The notes below the pieces were generated by a model. That model did not search any database and had not been told where the DNA came from. It worked only from the letters and a program-made list of their open reading frames with translations. A DNA stretch of 50,887 nt from Vittaforma corneae ATCC 50505 (lineage: Eukaryota; Microsporidia; Nosematidae). Where the stretch lies: positions 1 through 50,887 of the forward strand of contig NW_006889838.1 of NCBI RefSeq assembly GCF_000231115.1. Direction: 5' to 3'. This document shows positions 25,656-35,700 of this stretch, piece after piece; the first letter of the stretch is position 1; every line of letters starts with the position of its first letter. The translations under genes were made by a program, and so were the position numbers.

Positions 25656-27428
25656 TTAATCCTTTGAGCTCCTATTTCTCAAATAAATGTCAAATATTTG
25701 CCTTGTATCAATATTGGATGTCTTTCTCAACTCTTTTAACTGCTCACGATTCACCTGGGCCTCCCCTGCTTGTCTTGCATTCTGAAACCATATTTGAACA
25801 GATCTGGGCTTCAGATTTAAAAGTACTCCAATAGCATCTAACACTTCTGCATTTGGATAAGGCGTTATCTTCAAAATATCGTTTAACACTCTGACTTGAA
25901 ATTCTGACTTGTATTTATATCCTTTTCTATTGTACAATTGGTCCCTAAATATTCTCTTCATTTTGATAATCCCTAATAATCCCTCATATTCCTGTGGGCT
26001 CATACATTTAATATCTATCTCATAGTTTGCCAGACTGTCCTCATTACTGTTAAACTCAGGCTCGTTAAACTCCGACCCCTCTGGATAGGAGGTTTCAATA
26101 GCAGTACTCTCAGACTCATTCACATTTTCTAAAGTATCTTTACCCAAGTTTGCGCTTTCAGACAAGTCCTTATTCTCAAATAAACTCTTCTCTGTCCCAT
26201 CTAGCTCATTCATTTCTTGTGTCTGCTTTGAGTCACAATGCATCGTATCCTGATGACTCCCAATTTCGCTTCCCATTTTATCTATATTGAACCCTTTGTC
26301 TTCCTTATCAACTGGGTACTTATAGCTATACACGTTAAATTGATGGCTGTCATCCTTTGACTCTAAATGGCCACCCTCGGCAATTTCCTTTTCAATATCT
26401 TTTGATTGGACACCTTCTTTTTCCGGGGTATGGCTTTTCTTCAGCCGAATATGGTGCTTTTTCGTCTTGTTTTCCTGTAAGGCTAGCTTGTCGTTATGAA
26501 TTTTATTATGGGCTTTCTCCTCATTCTTTCTTAGCTTTCCCAAGGTGTTACTTTCGACACTCATTTCTCGGTGCATATCTTTAATATTATCATCTCCGCC
26601 AATTTCACTTATATTAACTGGCCCCTTTTTACCCCTGAAGTCTACGTAGGAGTGAGATGTGACGCTCTCAATGCTCAATGGCGATTTTTTCTCTAATCTA
26701 TAATGCACCTGGCCTTTCTCAGATTTCATATCACCAAAGAAGTCTGGATGCACAGAAGTTTGATCCTCACAAACCTTTTCTACTTCGGAAAAGTATTCTT
26801 GTGGATTACTTTTATTGGTGAAAGTGCTGCCAGGCTGGTGTGAAGCATCATCGGAGGTGTACAGGTCTGTGGTATTGAGATTGTCTTTTAATGTCGCATT
26901 TGAATGGTCTAAAGCGCTGCTGTTCATAGCTTCCTTCAAGGTATAATCTTTTAAAAAAACTCTAGGTGTATAGTAATTTGCTTCTGATTGCTCTTTGACA
27001 CATGTACTACATAGCACATTTTCGCAATATACCTTATTTCTGCTGCTGTGGTAATCTATTTTGTTGATGACACTATAGGCATGTTTGAAAGGCTCAAAAG
27101 ACTCTCGTCGTTCTACTGTTGGTGTGTGCAATCCATGTCCATATGAACTAGTGTGCAGCATAAGCTTATTATTCAAGCTGGCACTTTTACTGTCAATGTT
27201 TTTTGCTATCTTTTCACTAATACATGATGGCTTTCTAATGCCTTTAAACTGCTGATTGGCTTGTAATATATCATTCTCTGCATCCTTGTTCATTTTTGTG
27301 GCAGAAGATGCATCCTTATGGCACAGCTCGCCACTGTTGTAGTTATTGGCTATATAAGATGCGCCATCTCTTCTCACATCCATGCTCTTATCTGTTCTTT
27401 TATTATCCTTTTCACCTTTCATTTTCAT
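25656..27428 (-). CDS. Large homeodomain protein
   Basis: 590 aa from ATG 27428, which is preceded by CCC (plus-strand GGG 27436-27438). The first ~490 residues are low complexity, Ser/Asp/Glu/Lys/His-rich and probably disordered, with a few Cys (ENVLCSTCVKEQ). The homeodomain lies near residues 505-570: YKSEFQVRVLNDILKITPYP, then VLDAIGVLLNLKPRSVQIWF followed by QNARQ. The recognition helix keeps V47, W48, F49 and N51 equivalents but has Ala at 52, unlike the usual WFQNRR. Microsporidian homeodomain proteins are usually short, so the long N-terminus is unusual. Expected role: sequence-specific nuclear regulator. Confidence 0.88.
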   Translation of the reverse strand: MKMKGEKDNKRTDKSMDVRRDGASYIANNYNSGELCHKDASSATKMNKDAENDILQANQQFKGIRKPSCISEKIAKNIDSKSASLNNKLMLHTSSYGHGLHTPTVERRESFEPFKHAYSVINKIDYHSSRNKVYCENVLCSTCVKEQSEANYYTPRVFLKDYTLKEAMNSSALDHSNATLKDNLNTTDLYTSDDASHQPGSTFTNKSNPQEYFSEVEKVCEDQTSVHPDFFGDMKSEKGQVHYRLEKKSPLSIESVTSHSYVDFRGKKGPVNISEIGGDDNIKDMHREMSVESNTLGKLRKNEEKAHNKIHNDKLALQENKTKKHHIRLKKSHTPEKEGVQSKDIEKEIAEGGHLESKDDSHQFNVYSYKYPVDKEDKGFNIDKMGSEIGSHQDTMHCDSKQTQEMNELDGTEKSLFENKDLSESANLGKDTLENVNESESTAIETSYPEGSEFNEPEFNSNEDSLANYEIDIKCMSPQEYEGLLGIIKMKRIFRDQLYNRKGYKYKSEFQVRVLNDILKITPYPNAEVLDAIGVLLNLKPRSVQIWFQNARQAGEAQVNREQLKELRKTSNIDTRQIFDIYLRNRSSKD

Positions 27429-28449
27429 ATTGCCTGGGTCTGAATTTTTCTTCACTAAATTTTATTTAAATTTAATTAAAAAGTCATTAAAATGCGAAAG
27501 AATTATGTATTATCAATCAATATGAAAACAATACAAATTGTCTATTTACAACAGATTCTTTTGCAAAAAACTTGAATTTTTGGGTTGTCACAGTCTTGCG
27601 ACTCCTCCAGCAATAATCTGCCAACGTTCTCAAAATATAAAGTTAAACTTAATCAAAATATAACCGAATTGTGTGTATTTGACCACAAAAGTTCCATGCA
27701 AATTTTTACTTTTGTACCTTCTTTTAATAACACTTTGACACCAACATTCTGTTTGTAAATCTAAATTTATAGACAAATGACAAATTAATAGTCAAATTTA
27801 TGATCTAATGTTTGTTTTTGATTAATTTTGTTACTGTCATTTTTCGATAGAATTGAAAATTTTGATTGTCAGCTAATATAAATTTATGAATAGAAATGCA
27901 CCCAGCTTCCATGATGTTAGCACTTACGATGTGATTGTGATTTTCAAGAGCAGATGCTTGCAATAAGCTATTATGTGTTGGATTAATATTGATATACTTT
28001 TCTTCACCATATCATAGATCAATTTGAAAAAGTATTTGGCAGAGAGTCAAGTAGGAAAGTGCATTTAAAGCACCAGCAAAGTGCAATGTTTTTGTAAGCT
28101 TTCAGCATGCTCTCCTGTTTTTTTGATTGCATGCAGCTACTCTCAACTTATTCTTGTAGATGTCAAAATGATTTATTTGGTAAGAAAAGAATTGGTTGAT
28201 AAAAAGACTGTGGATTGAAAATACACATTTATAAACGTATTTATGGGTTTTCTATGTGTGAGCTATCAACAAATAGCTGCACATTGGATTGGCCAGCAAT
28301 AATCTCATTCAATCTACCAGCCAATTATCTAACTCCAACCGTTAAATAGCAAGGCTCCCTTTCGAAACATCAATTTCTATTTGTTCCTTAGGTTTCAAAT
28401 ATATTCAAACATTCTCGGAAGCCTTTTCAGCTTTTTTTCTGGTAATAGC
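27429..28449. other. 1-kb AT-rich upstream region of two divergent genes
   Basis: No ORF or RNA gene supported. The exact word AAATTTAT occurs at 27763-27770, 27794-27801 and 27880-27887, with several ATTAAT/TTAAT words around 27455-27500 and 27785-27835. It probably holds the promoters of the leftward homeodomain gene and the rightward tubby-like gene. Spacing this long is unusual in this window. Confidence 0.45.
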
Positions 28450-29067
28450 ATGCAGGAAGGCTCGAGTCTAATCAATAATCCTAACCTAGAAAATGGAACC
28501 GAGATTTCACTCCAGACTTTCTTAGAAAAGAAACCTCTCGGAACAGTCATAAGGAGTAAGATTCTCATTGAAAGTAGCATTTTTAATGTTTACTACTTCC
28601 TTACAGAAGATAACTGTAAAGTGTTCAGGGCCAAGAGGTGTCTAAGCGGATTTGAGATTTTTGACAGTAATAATGCTTTCATTTGCAAAATGAGAGCTAA
28701 TATTTTTGGCACGAAATACTCAGTAAAGCACACAAATAATATAGAAATTAAATATGAATCGTCATTTCTGGAGAAAGGAAAACCAAGGAGCTTCAAAATA
28801 AAAATAGACGAGTTGGAACTTGTAAATAAAAAGCCATACTTCAACACAGAAACTAATAGCTTTAGTCTTAATTTTAGTGGACGAGTGACTAAGCCTAGTG
28901 TGAAGAATTTTCAGATTATTCATCCGTTAGAACCAACTTATATCACACTTACGTTTGGAAAAGAAGAGCAAAACTCGTATATTTTAGACTTCACATATCC
29001 CTGGTCGGCATTGAATGCATTTTGTGTTGGTCTTTCAGCATTAGACCATAAGTATGGCTGTGATTAA
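28450..29067 (+). CDS. Tubby-like protein (TULP family)
   Basis: 205 aa from ATG 28450. It is essentially only the tubby C-terminal domain. The end carries the family signature: SFSLNFSGRVTKPSVKNFQI, then ITLTFGKEEQNSYILDFTYP, then WSALNAFCVGLSALDHKYGC. This matches tubby FxLDFxGRVxxxSVKNFQL...FGKxxxxxFxLDFxxPLSxLQAFxICLSSFDxK. The domain is a beta-barrel with a central helix; in animals it binds PI(4,5)P2. The N-terminal half of the domain (LEKKPLGTVIRSKILIE) is divergent and shorter than the ~240-aa norm. Likely membrane-associated. Confidence 0.93.
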   Translation: MQEGSSLINNPNLENGTEISLQTFLEKKPLGTVIRSKILIESSIFNVYYFLTEDNCKVFRAKRCLSGFEIFDSNNAFICKMRANIFGTKYSVKHTNNIEIKYESSFLEKGKPRSFKIKIDELELVNKKPYFNTETNSFSLNFSGRVTKPSVKNFQIIHPLEPTYITLTFGKEEQNSYILDFTYPWSALNAFCVGLSALDHKYGCD

Positions 29068-29368
29068 ATCTATAGACTCATAAGAATGAATACAGCAGGC
29101 TGGCTTGGTTCTGGTTGAACTGCCAAGCTTTTGCATCTTTAACTCTTTATTCAACTGTTGGGCATCAGACACAATATATTAAATGTTTGACACTTTTGAG
29201 TTATAAATTTTAACTAAATAATACCCATACACAGTGTGCTGACCTAAACAAAATCCTTTATTTTCCAACACAAACCAGTCAGTAAAGATGCAATTTTAAC
29301 AGTAGGTACTTGGAAATAACATTCCGACATTTCTTCTTTTGAAAGTTTTGGATCCAAAAATCTGCTAA
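29068..29368. other. Intergenic region, nothing recognised
   Basis: AT-rich spacer of 301 bp between tubby-like and RPA43. No ORF, dyad or RNA gene stands out. Confidence 0.35.
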
Positions 29369-29767
29369 ATGGGCTTTGAAAAAGTAAAAATGGAGCTCGG
29401 CATGTCTATTCGTCCAAAATACTTGAATGATCCATCCACAAGCATATTTAAACAGCTATGCAAGCATTTACTTCAATACTCATACAACTTGAGTGGATTT
29501 CCGCTCTCCTTTACCATAGAGGGTGTGCTGCCGGCTGGCAAGATTCTAGAAGACGGAAGCGTATATGTCGACTGTCTGGTATCGTTCTATATTTTCCGAG
29601 TGTCCCCAGGAGATGTGCTGTGCAGTGTGAACGGTAATGTCTGTGGTATTTTTAGTGCTTTAGTTGGCAATGAGGAAAATTACACTGGTGATATAATTGT
29701 CAAAGGCGTGGATAGAGACAAGATATTGGGAATGAAATCAGCAATGGAGGAAGAATCTGGATTTTAG
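29369..29767 (+). CDS. RNA polymerase I subunit A43 (RPA43-like)
   Basis: 132 aa. The pattern FKQLCKHLLQYSYNLSGFPL then SFTIEGVLPAGKILEDGSVY then VDCLVSFYIFRVSPGDVL fits the Rpb7/A43/Rpc25 N-terminal (SHS2/tip) region followed by the start of the OB-fold (F.VF.P..G..L.G.V). The LxGxPLSF run points to A43 rather than Rpb7. Only the first OB strands are present, so it is shorter than yeast A43 (326 aa), as expected for this phylum. It would form the Pol I stalk with A14 and contact Rrn3. Rpc25 is the alternative. Confidence 0.68.
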   Translation: MGFEKVKMELGMSIRPKYLNDPSTSIFKQLCKHLLQYSYNLSGFPLSFTIEGVLPAGKILEDGSVYVDCLVSFYIFRVSPGDVLCSVNGNVCGIFSALVGNEENYTGDIIVKGVDRDKILGMKSAMEEESGF

Positions 29768-29907
29768 CAATATTCTGTATATACAGGAAGTAGTCTAATA
29801 TCATTAATACTATATTGCTGGATTTTGGAGCTAAATTCGGTCTGTAAACCACACATACATTCAAACACTAACAAGTAAACATTAATGTTTTAAGTAGACT
29901 GCTTTCT

Positions 29908-30909
29908 ATGCCCTTTGTAAGAGTTATGTGCATCCTTGAGCTTAAAAAGTTTCTCAGCTTTACTTATCGTAATTCAAACAGTCTTGCAAGCTTTGATGTA
30001 AGTAAGGACTTTGTGTTTATCATAACGCAGACTCATATTCATCAGTACTGTTTTAGAAGTCCTATTCCCCTCGCTTGTAGGTTGACATTCGTGCCGGTAT
30101 TTGGCTGTTTTTACAAAGACAGATATTTCCTTGCTTCTAAAGCAGAGTTGTACTATTTTAAATACAGTCTACACAGCTTGTATAAAATTAATGCGCTTGC
30201 ACATACTTTCTTCTACAAGAATAACCTTATCACAGTTGATGATAGAGTCTTGATCTACAAAATCTGTGAAAATGGCAATGATAAATGTCTATCGTTAGAA
30301 AATCCATCTTTATTAACTCAATCTATAAATTCGCAAGGCAAAGAAACGACCGATTTCGATATTGAATTTTACAAGGAGTGCAGTATTCTTAACAGCAGCA
30401 ATGGAATGGTCGGCATCCCGTCAGATTCAAACGGACTGTGTTCAGCCCATTGTATTTTTGAAGATAAAATATTTCTCGGATTTGAAAATGGGATCGTAGG
30501 CGCCGTCGACGGTGAAAGTCTGACCAGCCGAGCGTGTGGAACTAGGCTAAGACTAAATGTTGTAGAATATTTCAAAGATCCGGTACTCACAATTTGTGTC
30601 GATGATCGCTTCATGTTTATACATACTCTCTCTTATGTTTTTAGGATACAAAGTAACAATGAAAGTATGGCATGCGAAAAGAAAATATTCACAGAGATTA
30701 AAGCAAGAAAAATGCTCAAGTATAAAGAAATTCTTGTCCTTGTCCAGGATAAAAGACTGTTGTTTGTAGATTTGGATCTAAAAATATCAAAGGCCTACCT
30801 GTCTCTGTTTGATATTAGGGATGCTAAGATTGTGGACGATTCATTGTTCGTCGGCTGCACAAATGGACTGTTGTGTGAGTATAATGTACGAGAGATACAC
30901 AGTAAATAA
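29908..30909 (+). CDS. Beta-propeller/WD-repeat-like protein, unknown
   Basis: 333 aa. There is no canonical WD dipeptide array, but the regular strand pattern suggests a propeller: KDFVFIITQTHIHQYCF, FEDKIFLGFENGIVGAVDGE, KYKEILVLVQDKRLLFVDLD, and IVDDSLFVGCTNGLLCEYNV. The last resembles the WD consensus LxVGxxDGxVxxWD. No signal peptide or TM span. Its place between RPA43 and eS24 gives no functional clue. It could be a scaffold in ribosome biogenesis or trafficking. Confidence 0.6.
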   Translation: MPFVRVMCILELKKFLSFTYRNSNSLASFDVSKDFVFIITQTHIHQYCFRSPIPLACRLTFVPVFGCFYKDRYFLASKAELYYFKYSLHSLYKINALAHTFFYKNNLITVDDRVLIYKICENGNDKCLSLENPSLLTQSINSQGKETTDFDIEFYKECSILNSSNGMVGIPSDSNGLCSAHCIFEDKIFLGFENGIVGAVDGESLTSRACGTRLRLNVVEYFKDPVLTICVDDRFMFIHTLSYVFRIQSNNESMACEKKIFTEIKARKMLKYKEILVLVQDKRLLFVDLDLKISKAYLSLFDIRDAKIVDDSLFVGCTNGLLCEYNVREIHSK

Positions 30910-31146
30910 ACTTCGTTAGAATGGAAAGATTCTGCTGAAGCTCACTGTAAATATTGCTTGAAACATGCATGGGAGCGGCAAGGCTCTTCAAGTATTATTT
31001 TGAGAATTTATAAGTGTGGGCATCAAACACATCAAATATTCAATAAGCTTATCAAAATACTAACCAATTTATACTCTTAGCTGTAAATTTATATATTTTT
31101 ATTTACCCAAACAGTAACAATGCAAAGTACTATTAAAATTTTACTT

Positions 31147-31545
31147 TTAATCCTGTCTTCTCCTGGATGCTCTCTTCATATTTCTCTTGAGAGTTCCAAA
31201 TCTCTTATACTTCTTAATCCTGGCATCCTTTTTCTGTCTCCTTGGAATCTTGGAAAGTTTCTCCCCTGTGATTCTAGCGACAACAAAAGACCTCTCAATC
31301 TTCTTTAGGTCCTCAAAGGCACTGTACATGTTTGCACTGGCAATTGTTTTGTGCAGCCCAGGCTTGGTTCTCATGCCATATACATAAATCTGCTCAGCTG
31401 GGATGGAATAATTTGAACTAAGCTCCTCCGTGACAGACTTCTTGTCTGGAGAGGACTGATTAGTGTGGGTTATCTCAAGCTGAAGCTCTTTTCTATTCAA
31501 AAGTTGATTGGAGGTGCTTTTAAGAACTTTCAATTGAAAAGCCAT
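31147..31545 (-). CDS. RPS24: Ribosomal protein eS24
   Basis: 132 aa, full length. Family blocks: LLNRKELQLEITHTNQSSPD (eS24: NRLL.RKQ....HP....P.K.E), then IYVYGMRTKPGLHKTIASAN followed by MYSAFEDLKKIE (eS24: [32 protein letters not shown]), and a basic tail (KKYKRFGTLKRNMKRASRRR). Component of the 40S body. The promoter carries AAAAAATTTTACAAAATTTT (31554-31575, plus strand reversed), the AAATTT-type element described for microsporidian ribosomal protein genes. CCC (plus-strand GGG 31550-31552) precedes the start. Confidence 0.92.
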   Translation of the reverse strand: MAFQLKVLKSTSNQLLNRKELQLEITHTNQSSPDKKSVTEELSSNYSIPAEQIYVYGMRTKPGLHKTIASANMYSAFEDLKKIERSFVVARITGEKLSKIPRRQKKDARIKKYKRFGTLKRNMKRASRRRQD

Positions 31546-31553
31546 TTGAGGGA

Positions 31554-31577
31554 TGAAAATTTTGTAAAATTTTTTAC
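31554..31577 (-). promoter_or_regulatory. AAATTT-type promoter of eS24
   Basis: The plus strand reads GAAAATTTTGTAAAATTTTT directly upstream of the eS24 start: two AAATTTT words ~11 bp apart. Such AAATTT-like elements are known upstream of ribosomal protein genes in Microsporidia. Confidence 0.6.
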
Positions 31578-31790
31578 TTTAAGAAGAAAAGAACATACGA
31601 TAATTGAATATTAAAGACAGGACGTAGAAATTGTACTGCTATCTTTTCTCAACACTGTTTATTTGAAGAAGACAAGGCTTGGTGCAAGCTTTAAAGAAAC
31701 TATAGAAGAGATTTGCCTATTCTCAATCAAGCTCTTAGGCCTCAGTCCAGTATCTAGCAGATATGGGTTCAAGGTTGGGCAGTTGTTATG

Positions 31791-32408
31791 CTATGACGTG
31801 TTGATATAGTCCATTTCATCGTCAACATCAAAATTTCTATTAAAGTCCTTCCTTGATACTCCGTACTTAGATGACACATGTCCCTGGATAGTAAAGATAT
31901 TATCAGTAATCCTATTGATACTTTCTTTCATATCTTCAATTTCCTTAATGAACTTTTCATACTCCTCAACAGAGCATTCGGCATTGTGCTTATTCTCTTC
32001 TTCTATTATCAATACATCCCTCTTTAACGTATTGAACTCCTCTAAGAGACTTTCCCTCTCTGGTGTGCTTTCTTTTAATACCTTCATCTTTTCTATTTGT
32101 TCCATCTTTTTCATATTTTCCTCTTTGAACACTTCAATTGAAAGAGCTACCTTTTCAGTCTCGCAGGAGTAGAAATGATGTTTATTGTAGGGAAAACACC
32201 AGTAGATGTTGGATGTTCCACATTTTTCCACCGAGATTAGATCTTCATCGTGAAGCTTCTTCAGTAAATCAGGAACAAGCATCGATGATACTCCACACTC
32301 TTTCGGTATTTTCTTTTCCAAGTCCTTGATTGAGTATATTTCGGGTGTACTTTTAAAGAAATTGACTATTTTTTCAAGCTTTTCATCCGTTGAAACTCGT
32401 TTTGCCAT
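31791..32408 (-). CDS. MND1: Meiotic recombination protein Mnd1
   Basis: 205 aa, the normal family length. The N-terminal winged helix is clear (KLEKIVNFFKSTPEIYSIKD, then LVPDLLKKLHDEDLISVEKC, then TSNIYWCFP). This matches Mnd1 (KR..ML.IF......F.LKELEK..PK..GI..M.VK..LQ.LVDD.LV...K.G.S..YW.FP). It is followed by a coiled coil (~80-165) and a C-terminal domain with the conserved RDNIF..Q-like segment (ITDNIFTIQGHVSSKYGVS). Mnd1 with Hop2 stimulates Dmc1/Rad51 strand invasion in meiosis. No C-rich start signal; the leader is AT-rich instead. Confidence 0.9.
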   Translation of the reverse strand: MAKRVSTDEKLEKIVNFFKSTPEIYSIKDLEKKIPKECGVSSMLVPDLLKKLHDEDLISVEKCGTSNIYWCFPYNKHHFYSCETEKVALSIEVFKEENMKKMEQIEKMKVLKESTPERESLLEEFNTLKRDVLIIEEENKHNAECSVEEYEKFIKEIEDMKESINRITDNIFTIQGHVSSKYGVSRKDFNRNFDVDDEMDYINTS

Positions 32409-32768
32409 ATTTTTATTTCAAGGAACTGTTTTTAAAAATTTTTAATGAGAATGTGCTTGGCAAGTAAAGCAAGATAAGATCAGCAGGCTGATAAATACTT
32501 TGAATAAGGCTGCCTAGCCGCAGACTAGTATCTTCAAGATAGCTATTTCAAAGCTGTGTAGTAAGGCAAGGTTGAGAGATCTATCTGACTTTGACAAACT
32601 CTCATTATTACGACAGTATTACTACAAAAAGTAGAATGCAGTCATGTTCTTAATGCACATGTGCCATTCACTGCTATGTCTTGTTTCAAGTAATATCTTC
32701 GAGCTGCTCTCTAAAATTAACTTTTGTTTCTTAATTTTTGCTCAAATGATAAATTTTTTCATTCCCCA
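32409..32768. other. Intergenic region upstream of the giant membrane protein
   Basis: 360 bp with no gene seen. AAAAATTTTTAATG near 32433 belongs to the Mnd1 promoter. CCCC at 32764-32767 lies one base before the ATG of the next gene. Confidence 0.4.
32764..32767 (+). promoter_or_regulatory. CCCC start-codon signal for the giant membrane protein
   Basis: CCCC one base before ATG 32769 (ATTCCCCAATG). It fixes the N-terminus so that the TM anchor follows a short basic segment. Confidence 0.55.
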
Positions 32769-35700
32769 ATGCCGCTTATCATTCAAAGAAAATCATCTAA
32801 GTTCACACTGAAAAAAAGATACATAACCTTACTGTGCATCATCATTAGCTTTTCTATTATGCTATATAGAGCTTACTATGTTGTCTACCATTTCAGGGCA
32901 CTGAGATTGGGGAAGTTGGCATTGGAACAAGTAAATATCATAAAAAAGCCAGAGAATAATGTTAAGAACAAGACTGGTGGGCCGTTGTACATTGAAGTTA
33001 CTATGAATGTTTCCAAATGCACCTGTCCAGTTTTCCTTGAAATGTCAGATATAAATGGTGCTTTGTTCTTAGATGAAAAAAGCTATGACAGCTCGGCAGA
33101 ATCTCTAAGGATAGCAATAAGCAATATTAAGTTTGATAAACAAAAGCCCTTCATTTTTAAAGCTGTCCTTGAATTCACAAACGTAAGCTTCAACACTCCC
33201 ATTTTGGATCTTTATTCTCTTGATTTTTCAATTGAGGTTAGTTTTTTGATCAGGGCTAGATTCTGCTTCCTTCCCCTTTGCTTTCCAAAGATACTTAGAA
33301 GAAAGAAATCTGAATTGTTAATAAAGGGCGGAGATTCTGTAAATCCTTCTTTTTTGTCTATGCGTCTGCATAAACTAAATGATATTCCGTGCATTCAATT
33401 AGGCATAAAAAAGAAGTTTTTTTCAATTCTAAATTCAGATTCTAAGTTCACTTTTAATGTAGGATGTATAAAACTTTCATTCGATGGAATAGCCAGCTTC
33501 TCAATCCTTGTTACTTCATTTTCAACCGAGGATTATCTAATAAAAAACGACACACGGGTAGTGTCTTCCTTTGAATATCTGACAAACATTATTCCAGGTG
33601 AGCAGCTCTCTAATACCGAGGATCCAGATGATTCCATTGTATTTTATTTTATCAATATTCCTCTTTATAACTTTGGAAACTTTATGGACATACCACAGTT
33701 ACTCAAAAAGCTAAATAATACGAGAGGAAAGAAATTATTGCGGCTCAGTGCTGTTTCAGTTCTTATGGGCGGGCCAGATGTGCCTGATTTATTTTTAAGT
33801 GACACTGTAAAAAGATACGAAAGAGTAGGTTTCGATGTAGATGACAATCTGTCAAGTAAGACTATTAAATATGCAAAGATTGATGAGCAAGTAGTAGAAG
33901 GGTGCATACTAAAGGATTTAAACAAAATTCCGAAAGACCAACCATTGTTTATAGAAGGATGGAGGCCTAGTAAGCTGTTTATATTCAGTGTACCTTCTGA
34001 AAAAACTGCAAATACAAGCAAGACGTCAGAAAAGAATCAATTAAATGAAATGACAGTCAATGATGATGTATCCCAAAGCGCCCTTCATTGTTTAAAATTA
34101 TGGATTCGTGATTGGACCATTCATTCTGACAAATTTTCATTTAATACTGCATTAAACAAGGATCATCCCATATATGCACTATTTGAGCGTCTATTTTCTG
34201 AAGAGCATTGGTTTGTTGATTTTTTCAATATTGAAAGTTCCGTTAAATTAACTGTAAACTTGAATGGCATCAAATATTTGGAAATTTCAATTTCCTTCCC
34301 CAAGCATAAGCAAACAAGCTTAGCATTTGAAGATGACAAGCAATCAGTCTTGGATGAAGTATTGTCAGAACAGAACATCATCTTTGATGATGTTCTGCTG
34401 ATTTCTGTAAAGATTCTACAAAAATTTATCCTCAAAAAAGATGATATTAAAAGTCTGAAAATAGTGCCTTCTGAAATACTCGTAGGCGAGCATAGAATCA
34501 TTCCCCCTGATCTTTTCTACATTTCAATAGACTATCCCCACTCAATTAACATTGCCAGTCTTAGTGGTGATGTATTTCCTATTTATTTATTTAAGAAAAA
34601 CTCCCAACACTCAATAATCTTTGATCATTTGCTTTCTAATTATTTAAATAGCAACTTTATACAGATTGATTCAACACTTGACTTGTCTACGTATGGGTTT
34701 CTTGAGGGAACTCAAAAGGAAACTAAATCAATCAAGAAACTCGCTGATGGGGCTGAGGAATCATTTATTAGAGTAGATCTTCCCAGGTTTACCTTTTCAG
34801 TTACTAATTCGTTTATGAAGCTAAGGGCCAATGTTTTACCCACGACTATTGAGTATTCTCTGTCTCTGCCTGATCCACCTCGAAAGCTGCCTCACTGTAG
34901 GGGGGTAGTCAACATAGTGTCAGCTCTGATATTCCAGAAAACCTGGGATAGATCGAAAGTATTCATCGATGCATTCAATTCAGAGACAATAAGCGTGACA
35001 CTAGCCAGTCGGATGTTTTGCTTTGACTTCTCAATCAACGAATTATGTTGTGGCAATGATAGTACTAATAGCTCAAATGCTTCCTCATTCTCTAATGACA
35101 TCCATAACGATAAGTCAGATGATAATGCTAGCGATGACAACAAAAGAAGGCCGTTTTTTAGGGTTTTTCCTATTGAAATTGCCTACGATCAAGACAAACC
35201 CTTAGAAAACCTATCGCATATAAAATTCTCTATTTTCCACACTTGTTTTGATGACAAGTATCTTCTTGAAGACTACATGAAAATAAGGGACACTGAAGTG
35301 TATTCAAAGCACGGACTGTACTCATACTTTGACCAGTCTAAAATACTCTTTTCAAAATTGAAATCCGAAATTAATAGTCCATTTTATATTAAAAATATAC
35401 TAAGAGCAAAAAAGGGAACATTTATTGGATTTGTGAGGGGAATCCCCCTTTTTTCTCTTGAAGCATTTGATAAAGCCGCGGTTTTGGTTCTAACAACTAA
35501 GAATGTGTTTCTCTACTTGACAGACATCGTAAAGATATATTTTAAGCTTATTTCTCCCATTCAGATTAGAGAGTATTTAAAGAATCCTGAAGACTGGATT
35601 GGAAAGCATCCTTTACACTTTCTAGCTGATTTTATATTGGAAGCTATTTGCAGAGATGGTTACGATGTGACCAAGTCGATGCTAGCATATAGACAAAGAG

